A stretch of DNA of 64,000 nucleotides. It comes from Candidatus Villigracilis saccharophilus. Its GTDB lineage: Bacteria > Chloroflexota > Anaerolineae > Anaerolineales > Villigracilaceae. A program made the position numbers and the translations under genes. The notes under the pieces are model-generated. The model did no database searches. It had not been told where the DNA came from and was given only the letters and a program-made list of their open reading frames with translations. Shown one piece after another: positions 28,293 through 36,579 of the stretch. Each line of letters begins with the position of its first letter. Positions within the stretch are counted from its first letter, which is position 1. The stretch covers positions 1 through 64,000 of the forward strand of contig JADJNA010000053.1 of the NCBI GenBank assembly GCA_016709305.1, written 5' to 3'.

Positions 28293-29561
28293 TCAATGAT
28301 GGTCTTCGTGTTTGCCTTTGAAAGGCAGGTAACGAGCCGCAAAACTGAACGCCAGCAGCCAGTAAGAAATGACAAGGGTGGCAACCGCGAACTCAACCCA
28401 GGTCGGCGCATAAGAATTGATGCGGATAATGGGCGTGTACGGATCATAGGTGGAAGACGCGATCAGACCCGCAAAGTTGTAATTCCAGCGGGTCAGAATG
28501 GCAGCGAAGATCGGAATAACCGAGGCTGTCATCAGATAGCGGAAATTTTTGACGGATTTTGCTGCAAGCAACAGGGACCCGGCAATGGCAGGCAGGAGCG
28601 CCTGTCCAAGCCAGAACGCCATGGAATAGGGCGCCACGGCATTAAGCGCTTCTGTCTGCAGGGTAATGTTGCGGTCAAAGGAATAGTAGTTTGTGACCGC
28701 CCAATCCCACAGGCGCAGATAAGTGAGTAATAAGGTGATGCCGCCGGCGATGCGCGCCACATCATAGAGCACATCGTCTTTGACCAGTCCCGGGCGCATA
28801 ATGCGGAAGACCACCACGCTCATAAAGAACAACAGCGCGGTACCGCCGCTCATGGCGGAGAAAACAAACTGAGTCGGCGCGCTTTGATTGAACCAAACAC
28901 CGCGCCCGTATAACACGGAGTAGGTCGCACCAAGTGAAGCCTGGTGCAGAAGGGAAAGTGTCAGCCCAACGATCGCCAGAACAGGACCAGCCTTGTGCAG
29001 CCAATGTGATAACCACTTTGCAAACTCCACCACCTTCTTTAAGATGGGGAATTTTTCGTGCAACGGATGGCCGTCAAAAAATGGGTGTTCAACAATAATG
29101 GGGATCAGTTCTGCCATCAACACGGTCAGGTAGAGCACCACGCACATGGTGATCTCCCACAAGAGGGAGTGAACCTGCCAGAAGACAATCGGATGCCAAA
29201 AACGCAGCGGCTGCCCAAGGTCGAATAAAAGGACCATGCCCGCAGTGGAGTATCCAAGGAAACCAAGCAATACGGCCAGCTTGCCAACGATCTCAAAGCG
29301 CTTGATCTTCAAGAGGTAAACGATCACACCAAAGGCAAAAGCGGAGCCGCCCAGAGAAATGGACGAAAGGTCAACTGAGATCCACAATCCCCAGGGAACT
29401 CGATTCGAAAGGCCGGTTACCTGCAATCCGTCACGGAGAACGACAAAAGCGCCCATCAAACCAAACACAACACCCAGGAGCAAGAAGCCGATCCAATATG
29501 GGAAGACATCAATTAGTTTTTTTCCGAAACGCAGTTTAGGGTAATTAATGGTGGTTTGCAT
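28293..29561 (-). CDS. NrfD/PsrC-family quinone-interacting membrane protein
   Basis: A 422-residue integral membrane protein with about ten helices, of the polysulfide reductase NrfD family. Such subunits carry no cofactor and bind the quinone, passing electrons to or from a ferredoxin-like partner. Typical features are 'GLWISVDLSSISLGGSAFAFGVIVYL' near residues 55-80 and the paired conserved acidic and His residues in helices 2-3. It follows the ferredoxin gene with almost no gap (29561 against 29564). With that protein and the heptaheme cytochrome it forms an Nrf- or Qrc-like module, but no molybdopterin subunit is encoded here. Confidence 0.9.
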   Translation of the reverse strand: MQTTINYPKLRFGKKLIDVFPYWIGFLLLGVVFGLMGAFVVLRDGLQVTGLSNRVPWGLWISVDLSSISLGGSAFAFGVIVYLLKIKRFEIVGKLAVLLGFLGYSTAGMVLLFDLGQPLRFWHPIVFWQVHSLLWEITMCVVLYLTVLMAELIPIIVEHPFFDGHPLHEKFPILKKVVEFAKWLSHWLHKAGPVLAIVGLTLSLLHQASLGATYSVLYGRGVWFNQSAPTQFVFSAMSGGTALLFFMSVVVFRIMRPGLVKDDVLYDVARIAGGITLLLTYLRLWDWAVTNYYSFDRNITLQTEALNAVAPYSMAFWLGQALLPAIAGSLLLAAKSVKNFRYLMTASVIPIFAAILTRWNYNFAGLIASSTYDPYTPIIRINSYAPTWVEFAVATLVISYWLLAFSFAARYLPFKGKHEDHH

Positions 29562-29563
29562 GA

Positions 29564-30391
29564 TTAACTCCCTTGGAAGCGGTTGTCGGTTGTTGGGGGA
29601 ATATAGTACACACGCGGTTCGGTGCTGAGTTCTTCACGCAAGCGCATGGTGGTTTTTGCTTCGCTCAGTGCGATCGAAATGGGGCTTTCAGGGTTGTTCA
29701 TATCGCCGAAGATCCTCGCCACGGTGGGGCAAGCCACGACACAGGCGGGAGTCGCTTGCGGGTCAACGCCGGGTACCAGACCGCGTTCCAGGCCCGGGTC
29801 AATACGATGCGTGCAGAAGGTGCATTTTTCCACCACGCCACGCGGGCGGTTCTCAACTTCCTGCAAACCAAAGTTCGGTGACTGCGGACTGCGTTCGATC
29901 GGTTCCTTCCAGTTAAAGACACGCGCATCGTAAGGGCAGGCCACCTGACAATAACGACAGCCGATGCAGCGGTCGTAATCCATCGCAATGATCCCATCTT
30001 CACGATGATAGGTCGCCTTGACCGGGCAGACATGCACGCACGGCGCTTCCTGGCAGTGCATACATGGACGTGAAAGGAAGAACTCCTCCCCGCTTTGTGT
30101 GGTCTCATTTGTGACAACGCAATAACGCATATCGTCGGCCAGATTATTGACCGCTTCGCAAGCGAAGGTGCAGTACTGGCAGCCAATGCACAGGTTAATA
30201 TCGATCAACATGCCCCATTGCGGACCCTTGCCTTCTTCGCCGCCGGATGAAGCCTTGGCGGTCATATTGCTCATGGCAACCTGGGCAACTCCCGCCGCGA
30301 CAGCAAGCCCGCCGGCGAGTTTCAGAAAATCACGGCGCGAGGTCGCGGCATTTTCCGGTTCAGGTTGTTCGTTTTTAATTTCGCTCATCAT
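29564..30391 (-). CDS. Tat-exported four-cluster [4Fe-4S] ferredoxin subunit
   Basis: A 275-residue protein of the DsrO/HybA/NrfC type. It starts with a twin-arginine signal ('SRRDFLKLAGGLAVAAG', residues about 19-35). Four cysteine groups follow: 'CIGCQYCTFAC', 'CMHCQEAPCVHVCP', 'CIGCRYCQVACP', and the split 'CTFCTHRI...PACVVACP', so four [4Fe-4S] clusters are expected. It sits on the outer face of the membrane and links the NrfD-like protein to the heptaheme cytochrome. It is the middle gene of a three-gene operon. ATG choice is uncertain by one codon (MM). Confidence 0.93.
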   Translation of the reverse strand: MMSEIKNEQPEPENAATSRRDFLKLAGGLAVAAGVAQVAMSNMTAKASSGGEEGKGPQWGMLIDINLCIGCQYCTFACEAVNNLADDMRYCVVTNETTQSGEEFFLSRPCMHCQEAPCVHVCPVKATYHREDGIIAMDYDRCIGCRYCQVACPYDARVFNWKEPIERSPQSPNFGLQEVENRPRGVVEKCTFCTHRIDPGLERGLVPGVDPQATPACVVACPTVARIFGDMNNPESPISIALSEAKTTMRLREELSTEPRVYYIPPTTDNRFQGS

Positions 30392-30424
30392 AAGTCTCCA
30401 TTGTGTTCGTTTGGAACGACAAGG

Positions 30425-31237
30425 CTATTTTTTATCAGAGGGTTTGCCGGGGTCTTTGCCTACAAGCGCCCAGGAAAGTATGCCGCCGATGAGCATGCCT
30501 GCGAACACCAGCGTCCAGGAGGGCATTTTTACTCCGCCGGTAACAGGGGCGGCGGGTTCTTCAGTCGGCTCGACCGTGACAGCGGCCATCGCGGCGGGTG
30601 TGGTGACAACTTCCACATCAAGACCGGCGTCGAGCATTCGGCTGGCCTCATGCAGATCAGTATGGCATTCATCACAGGTCTGCACAGCGACGATCAGGGT
30701 ATGATTCCTGTCTTCGCCCATGTGGCAGTTGACGCAGCTTAGTCCCGCTTTGAAATGAGTGGAGCCAAGGATGGATTCCATTTCTTTCTTATGGCAGTTC
30801 TCGCAAACTGTGCGCGAGCCATCGGAAATTTTCAAACCCTGGGAATGCTGTTCATGGCAGCTCACACACGTCAGGCCGACCTTTCCATGCTGGCTGAGGG
30901 CCAATTGCCCGGCAATGTTCTCGCCGGCCACATCGGTATGGCAGACCAGACAGGTGGTCGCTTCACTTTCAACGGTATATTTCGTTTCAGCTGGGTGACT
31001 CCCAGCATTGTCAGCCAGTTTATGGCAAACCAGGCAGCTTACATTGCCCGTGTTGTGATGACTTCCTTCCCACAGAGTGGCAACTTTGGCATGACAGCCC
31101 ATACAAGTCTCGACATTAGGATCCTGCAAGTCTGCTGTCGCAGAAACTTTTTGTGATGGGGAAAACACCAGGGCAGCAAATACAGCGATCAGGGCGAACG
31201 CCACAAACGGAACGATCATTTTTTGAAATTTTTTCAT
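30425..31237 (-). CDS. Heptaheme cytochrome c with C-terminal anchor
   Basis: About 270 residues. A signal peptide or N-terminal anchor ('MIVPFVAFALIAVFAALVFS') precedes seven CXXCH sites (CMGCH, CLVCH, CLVCH, CVSCH, CENCH, CVNCH, CDECH). A Pro/Thr/Val-rich linker follows, then a C-terminal helix ('WTLVFAGMLIGGILSWALVG'), so the protein is membrane-tethered. The layout resembles NrfB/NrfH-like or QrcA-like electron carriers, without close identity. ATG 31237 is preferred since GGGAGA lies about 10 bases upstream; 31246 is possible. It begins the minus-strand operon and is divergent from the decaheme lipoprotein. Confidence 0.9.
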   Translation of the reverse strand: MKKFQKMIVPFVAFALIAVFAALVFSPSQKVSATADLQDPNVETCMGCHAKVATLWEGSHHNTGNVSCLVCHKLADNAGSHPAETKYTVESEATTCLVCHTDVAGENIAGQLALSQHGKVGLTCVSCHEQHSQGLKISDGSRTVCENCHKKEMESILGSTHFKAGLSCVNCHMGEDRNHTLIVAVQTCDECHTDLHEASRMLDAGLDVEVVTTPAAMAAVTVEPTEEPAAPVTGGVKMPSWTLVFAGMLIGGILSWALVGKDPGKPSDKK

Positions 31238-31566
31238 ATTACACATTCTCCCGAAATACAGAAGGATTTATCCGATTTGATGTTAATTGTTAATACCCGG
31301 CTAAGTAAGTGCAGACTGTCACAAACCAAGATAATGAATGTCACCGAAGTTTTAATCAGATTCTCATTCTCGTGACATATGTCACTTGGAATTGAAGCCT
31401 TATTAACTGGATTTTAATGAATAACTACTATAAAATTCTAGAAAATCGGACAAAATTGTCCGATTTTTCGTGAAAATTAATGCAAATTTCTGGAGGCACC
31501 ATCGAAAAATAAAAAGTAAATAATAAGAAAGTCTGGTTTGAAACTTAATAAGGAGAATGTAAGAAA
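31238..31566. other. Divergent control region between the two cytochrome operons
   Basis: No gene seen. It holds the promoter of the minus-strand heptaheme-ferredoxin-NrfD operon and that of the plus-strand decaheme gene, plus the palindrome at 31372-31385 and two single TGTCA half-sites near 31317 and 31349. The plus-strand start follows 'AAGGAGAATG' at about 31551. Confidence 0.7.
31372..31385 (+). promoter_or_regulatory. CRP/FNR-type operator upstream of the decaheme lipoprotein
   Basis: Perfect palindrome GTGACATATGTCAC, matching the GTGA-N6-TCAC pattern of CRP/FNR-family sites. A -10-like TATAAA lies at 31429-31434, so the centre would be near -61 of the promoter. The following sequence ATTAACTGGATTTTAAT recurs after the similar site at 33982. 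Confidence 0.65.
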
Positions 31567-33851
31567 ATGTCACTTAAGAAAATGCTCGTCCTAGTTGGTT
31601 TAGTACTCGTAGTTGCTGTCGTATTGGCAGCCTGCGGCGCGGCCGCCACACCGGCCCCCACTGAAGCGCCAGTTGTTGTTGAACCCACCGCTACTGAAGC
31701 CCCGACCGCTGTGCCCACAGTGGACCCGGCTATTGAAATTACAGCGATCTTCGCCGAATCCGGTCATGCAGATGCCGCGGCTGAAGCTTTTATTCATTGG
31801 GACGCAGAAACTGAAGTCCCCACCTCCTGTGCAAAATGCCACAGCGAAGCCGGCTTTGTTGACTTCATCGCTGATGGTTCCGTAGATGCGGCTGCCGCAG
31901 TTCCCAATGCGCCGTTCACCTGCACCATGTGCCATAACGATGCCGCCGATGCTTTGACCTCGGTCACATTCCCGTCCGGCGCAGTTGTCGAAAACCTTGG
32001 CCCAGAGGCTCGTTGTATGACCTGCCATCAGGGACGCCAATCCAAAGTCAGCGTTGATAAGAAGATCACCGACTTTGCAGTGACCGACATGGATGTCGTT
32101 GTTGAACCCATCCCCGCAGTAGACGCCAGCGGCGCTCCTGTTCTGGATGCAGAAGGCAAACCCACAACCGTTAAATTCAGCTTCCCCAATGTTCATTATT
32201 TTGCTGCCGCTGGCACGCTGTACGGCTCACAGACCAAGATCGGTTATGAGTATGACGGCAAGATCTATGATATGAAGCACCAGCATGTCGATGGCTTTAA
32301 TACCTGTATCGGCTGTCACGATCAGCACAGCCTCGAAGTTAAAGTTGAAGCTTGCGCCCAATGCCACGAAGGTGTTGCCTCCGTTGACGATCTAAAGAAC
32401 GTTCGCGAACCATCCTCCAGCAAAGATTATGACGGCGATGGCGATAAAGAAGAAGGCGTAGCCTTTGAAATCGAAGGTTTGCAGGAAACCCTGTACACCT
32501 CGATCAAGGCGTATGCAACTGAAGTTGTCGGCACTGGCATCGTTTACGATGCAGCCACCAACCCGTACTGGTTCGTTGACGCTGATGGTGATGGCGCCAT
32601 TGATCAGGTTGACGGCAAGAATGTAAGCTACACATTCTTCACCGCCCGCTTGCTCAAAGCCACCTACAACTACCAGGTTTCCGTCAAGGATCCAGGTGCG
32701 TTCGCCCACGGCGGAAAATACATGATCGAATTGCTTTTGACTCGATCGAAGATGTGAATTCCAGTGAAAAACTGACCACTATTTTTGATGCCGCCACGCT
32801 GACCCGTGAAGATCCCGGTCACTTCAATGGCGCGGCTGCTGCCTTCCGCCATTGGGACCTCAACGATGACGGCACCCCGTCCTATACAGTCGAAGCTGCC
32901 TGTGCCAAGTGCCACAGCGGTTCTGGTCTCCCCACGCTCCTCGCAGGCGAGACAATCCCTGAAGAAGGCGTTCCTGCCGGCAACGGTCTGATGTGTGTGA
33001 CCTGCCATGACGGCGCCAACTTCCCGGCTCGCTATGTGGTCAATGAAGTAACCTTCCCCTCAGGCAAGGTAGTAACCTATGGTGAAGGCGCCGACTCCAA
33101 TCTATGCTTGGAATGTCACCAGGGCCGCGCCTCCAAGAAGTCTGTGGATGACCGCATTGCCACCTTCCCCGGCGCTGCTGAAGCACAAGATGTCGTTGTT
33201 GAGGCGATCAAGGATGCCAACGGCAACGATCTTAAGTTCGGCTTCATCAATGCCCATTACCTCGGGATTGGAGCATTCTGGTTCGGTACCGATGCCCAGG
33301 GTTTCTACGAATACGAAGGCAAGACCTACGTCGGCGTCAACCCGCATCCTGAAGTAAACGGTCAGCCCGGTTGTGTTGGCTGCCATTCTCCTCACAACGG
33401 TGAGTGGGATGTCGCCGGAACATGCGCGACCTGCCATGCGGGCATCACAGATGTTGACGAAATCCGCTGGGTCTCAGATACCACTGACTGGGACGGCGAC
33501 GGCGACGCAAAAGAACCCATCCGCATGGAAGTCCGCCCGCTGCGCGATGAAATGTATGCCCAGATCAAAGCCTATGCCACAAAGACCGTTGGCACCGGCA
33601 TTGCATACGACGCCAATACCTATCCATACTGGTTCGTTGATGCTGACGGTGACGACAAGGCTGATGTTGTAGACGGCAAGAAAGTCTCCTACACCACCTG
33701 GACTCCCCGTTTGCTCAAAGCGGCCTATAACTTCAATTTCCTGCGCAAGATCCCGGGCTCATTCGTACACAATCCGAAATACGCCCTCCAGATCCAGATC
33801 GACACAATTGAAGACCTCGGCGGCGATATCAGCAAGTACACCCGCCCATAA
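31567..33851 (+). CDS. Decaheme lipoprotein made of two pentaheme repeats (frameshifted)
   Basis: A lipoprotein of about 760 residues. The signal ends with lipobox 'VVLAAC' (Cys23), followed by an Ala/Pro/Thr linker. The body is two homologous halves, each with five CXXCH sites in the same order: CAKCH, CTMCH, CMTCH, CIGCH, CAQCH, then CAKCH, CVTCH, CLECH, CVGCH, CATCH. Both halves share 'TFPSG.VV', 'CHQGR.SK.SVD', 'YDGDGD'-like acidic loops and 'NPYWFVDADGDG' with 'VDGK.VSYT...RLLKA.YN'. The frame breaks near 32733: reading 'ELLFDSIEDVNSSEKL' across it restores the match to the second half. So it is one gene, not two. Acidic D-x-D-x-D-G loops suggest bound calcium. Likely a cell-surface electron carrier. 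Confidence 0.85.
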
Positions 33852-33876
33852 TTAATAAATAACAAAAGGGTAAATT

Positions 33877-33905
33877 AGATGGCGGGCGCAATGCGCCCGC
33901 CATCT
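33877..33905 (+). terminator. Hairpin after the decaheme gene
   Basis: AGATGGCGGGCGC paired with GCGCCCGCCATCT, 3-base loop. The same stem occurs after the hexaheme gene. There is no long T-run after it, so termination strength is uncertain. Confidence 0.7.
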
Positions 33906-33981
33906 CTATAAACGACAAGAAAGGGGAGAACACTCAAAAAAACATCATCAAACGCAAAACCATTAATCTATTTCTCATTTT

Positions 33982-33997
33982 TGTGACATTTGTCACA
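33982..33997 (+). promoter_or_regulatory. CRP/FNR-type operator upstream of the hexaheme lipoprotein
   Basis: TGTGACATTTGTCACA fits the CRP consensus TGTGA-N6-TCACA exactly. ATTAACTGGATTTTAAT follows 14 bases later as at the decaheme promoter, and a -10-like TATACA lies at 34046-34051. Confidence 0.68.
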
Positions 33998-34132
33998 TAG
34001 AAACACGCAAAATTAACTGGATTTTAATCTGATTTTGACTTAAACTATACAAACTAGTGGATTACACGTCCACTGCCCTGTAGTGAAAAAACTACAATTT
34101 TATGTTCAAAGCAAAAAGGAGAATGTAAAGAA

Positions 34133-35194
34133 ATGTCACTCAAAAAAGTACTTTTGCTCGTTGCTGTCCTTCTTGTTGCATCCCTGGTGTTGACCGCCTG
34201 CGGAACCGCCGGACCTGAAGGTCCTGCCGGTCCCGCTGGCCCTGCCGGCCCTGCCGGCCCTGCCGGCGCTGATGGCACTTCCGCTTCAGCCGCTGACCTG
34301 ACCTGCACCGAATGCCACAACGATACAGCCATCATTACCAGCAAGAAAGCCAACTGGCAGGAATCCCTGCACGGTCAGGGCGTTGCCTTCATTGAAGAAG
34401 GTGGAAATAAGTCCTGCGCATTCTGCCACTCCGGCGCTGCCTTCAGCGCTGCGGTTGCAGCCGGCCAGAACTTCAGCCAGCTTGAATCCGGCGATGCCAA
34501 CCCGACCCATCAGGATTGCCGCACCTGCCATCAGATCCACGTCACCTATACCGGTGCCGACTGGGCCCTCGAGACCGAAGCTCCTGTGACCACCGTCACC
34601 AGTGGCGCGACCTTCGACGGCGGCAAGGGCAACCTGTGCGCCAACTGCCATCAGGCCCGCCGCTACATGGCCAACTTCGCCTCCAAGGATAGCGCTGGCG
34701 TTGTGATCCCCGACAAATTCACCCCCACCGCCCGCTTCAACACCCACTACAGCGTTCAGGTCGACACCCTCATGGCCACCGTCGATGTTAATGCTGCTCT
34801 CGGTGTAGACGGCAAACCCGGCGCGCATTATTCCATGGTCGAAGACACCTGCGTAGGCTGTCACATGGGCGAAGCTGGCAACCATCGCTTCTTACCCGAA
34901 GTCGGCGCTTGTGTCGCTTGCCATGCTGATGCCGAAAGCATCGACATCAACGGCGCGATCACCGCTTTTGAAGAGAAAGTCGTTGCGTTGAAGACCGCTT
35001 TGGTTGCTAAGGGCCTGATGAACGAAGACGGCACCAACGTTCTCAAGATCGGCGATGCCCCGGTTCAGTTGGATCCCCCGCAGGCCGCCGCACTCTTCGT
35101 CTATCACCTGATCGAAGAAGACGGCAGCAATAGCGCTCACAACCCGAACTACTTCAACGCTTTGGTTGATGCTTCCCTCGAAGCGCTCAAGTAA
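34133..35194 (+). CDS. Hexaheme lipoprotein with collagen-like stalk
   Basis: A 353-residue lipoprotein. The signal ends at lipobox 'VLTAC' (Cys23). Directly after it are about eight Gly-X-Y triplets (residues 27-50, mostly Gly-Pro-Ala), a collagen-like spacer. The cytochrome body has six CXXCH sites (CTECH, CAFCH, CRTCH, CANCH, CVGCH, CVACH) and a helical, mainly acidic C-terminal domain. 'AAAGGAGAATGT' upstream repeats the ribosome-binding region of the decaheme gene, and the first five residues (MSLKK) also match, so both came from a shared promoter-leader unit. A rigid stalk would hold the hemes away from the membrane, as expected for a surface electron carrier. Confidence 0.88.
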   Translation: MSLKKVLLLVAVLLVASLVLTACGTAGPEGPAGPAGPAGPAGPAGADGTSASAADLTCTECHNDTAIITSKKANWQESLHGQGVAFIEEGGNKSCAFCHSGAAFSAAVAAGQNFSQLESGDANPTHQDCRTCHQIHVTYTGADWALETEAPVTTVTSGATFDGGKGNLCANCHQARRYMANFASKDSAGVVIPDKFTPTARFNTHYSVQVDTLMATVDVNAALGVDGKPGAHYSMVEDTCVGCHMGEAGNHRFLPEVGACVACHADAESIDINGAITAFEEKVVALKTALVAKGLMNEDGTNVLKIGDAPVQLDPPQAAALFVYHLIEEDGSNSAHNPNYFNALVDASLEALK

Positions 35195-35221
35195 GAATAA
35201 TCCGCAAGGATAAACAAATAT

Positions 35222-35255
35222 GATGGCGGGCGCGCTGCGCCCGCCATCTCTTTTT
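35222..35255 (+). terminator. Terminator after the hexaheme gene
   Basis: GATGGCGGGCGC / GCGCCCGCCATC with a short loop, followed by CTCTTTTT. The stem is the same as at 33877-33905. Confidence 0.85.
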
Positions 35256-35412
35256 AATAGGATGACTACTTTCGATAAATCATGTAAAATGAAGGATATT
35301 AATCACTACGGTTTACATGACGTGAATTGTAAAATTGGGATCGTTGCCCCATGACATTGAATGAACTTGTCATAGACAAATTTTTTTTATTAAATGGCTC
35401 CAGGAGAATTCA

Positions 35413-36579
35413 ATGAGACGACTAAGAATAGCGCACGCGTTGCCCTTTCTCGCAGGACTTGTGCTGGTCGCGCTCGCCTTGGCAGGTTACTTATCCGGGA
35501 CGGTCCGCGCCGCACCTCAGGCCAATCAAGCCGCGGCGCCAGCCGGGCAGCAAGTGGATAACAGCACCTGTTTGTTCTGTCACAGCAAAGCAGACTTTAC
35601 ATTGACGATGTCGGGCGGGGAAACTCTTTTATTGACCATTGATGAAGAAAAGTTCAGCAAGTCTGTCCACGGCGAAGAAGAGATCGCCTGCACAAGCTGC
35701 CATACCGACTTCACTGGATTCCCGCACCCGGAACTGAAAGCATCCAGCCCGCGCGAGATCGCCACCACGTATTACACCACCTGCCAGCAATGCCACAGTG
35801 AACAATACTCAAAAGTATTGGACAGCGTCCATCAGACGGCGTTGGCTGGCGGCAACTTGAACGCCGCAGTCTGTACCGACTGCCACAATCCGCATGAGCA
35901 AACCCGCCTGACGAACAAGGATACCGGCGAACTCTTGATCACTGCCAAATTGCATATCCCGCAGACCTGCGCGAAATGTCACAGCGGAATTTACGACACC
36001 TACAAATACAGCGTCCATGGCGCTGCGCTGACCGAACTTGGGAATCTGGATGTGCCGACCTGTATCGACTGTCACGGCGTGCATAACATTCAAGACCCCA
36101 CCACCGCCCAGTTCCGAAATGAAACACCGCAGTTGTGTGCGAAGTGCCACGCCAATGACACGCTCATGCGCGCCTACGGACTCTCCACGAATATCTTGAA
36201 CACCTATGTATCAGATTTTCACGGAACCACCGTCACACTCTTTGAAAAAAATTCCCCGGACCAGCCGACCAACAAACCGGTCTGCACCGACTGTCACGGC
36301 ATCCACGATATTTCAAAAGTGGACAACCCGCAGACAGGCATCGCGCTAAAGAATAACCTGCTCATTAAATGCCAGCGCTGTCACCCGGATGCGACCTCCA
36401 ATTTCCCGGATGCCTGGATGAGTCATTACGTCGCCAGCCCGGATAAATACCCGCTTGTTTACAACGTCAACCTCTTCTACAAATTCCTCATTCCGGGCAT
36501 TTTGGGCGGTATGGGTGTCTTTGTAATTTCAGACATTGTTCGACGGCTGATCGAACGCCGTAAAGGAGCCGCTCATTAA
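35413..36579 (+). CDS. Membrane-anchored nonaheme cytochrome c, second copy
   Basis: A 388-residue paralogue of the nonaheme cytochrome at 26.6-27.7 kb. It has a signal peptide ('LPFLAGLVLVALALAGYL'), nine CXXCH sites (CLFCH, CTSCH, CQQCH, CTDCH, CAKCH, CIDCH, CAKCH, CTDCH, CQRCH) with the same spacing pattern ('TCIDCHGVHNIQD' here, 'VCTDCHGVHNIQD' there), and a C-terminal helix followed by 'RRLIERRKG'. It also overlaps a cytochrome b gene (TAATG). The two b-c pairs thus form duplicated modules. 'CAGGAG' precedes the start. Confidence 0.92.
   Translation: MRRLRIAHALPFLAGLVLVALALAGYLSGTVRAAPQANQAAAPAGQQVDNSTCLFCHSKADFTLTMSGGETLLLTIDEEKFSKSVHGEEEIACTSCHTDFTGFPHPELKASSPREIATTYYTTCQQCHSEQYSKVLDSVHQTALAGGNLNAAVCTDCHNPHEQTRLTNKDTGELLITAKLHIPQTCAKCHSGIYDTYKYSVHGAALTELGNLDVPTCIDCHGVHNIQDPTTAQFRNETPQLCAKCHANDTLMRAYGLSTNILNTYVSDFHGTTVTLFEKNSPDQPTNKPVCTDCHGIHDISKVDNPQTGIALKNNLLIKCQRCHPDATSNFPDAWMSHYVASPDKYPLVYNVNLFYKFLIPGILGGMGVFVISDIVRRLIERRKGAAH

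Noticed and set aside
28293..30391. Alternative complex III (ActABCDEF)
   Set aside because: The ferredoxin has four clusters but is not fused to a molybdopterin-like ActB domain, and only one NrfD protein is present, so the ACIII set is incomplete.
30425..31237. Ammonia-forming nitrite reductase (Nrf) operon
   Set aside because: The ferredoxin and NrfD fit, but no protein has the CXXCK site of NrfA, so nitrite reduction is not supported.
32733..32757. Possible programmed frameshift joining the two halves of the decaheme gene
   Set aside because: There is no slippery heptamer with a clear downstream structure, and similar breaks occur in many genes here; an error is simpler.
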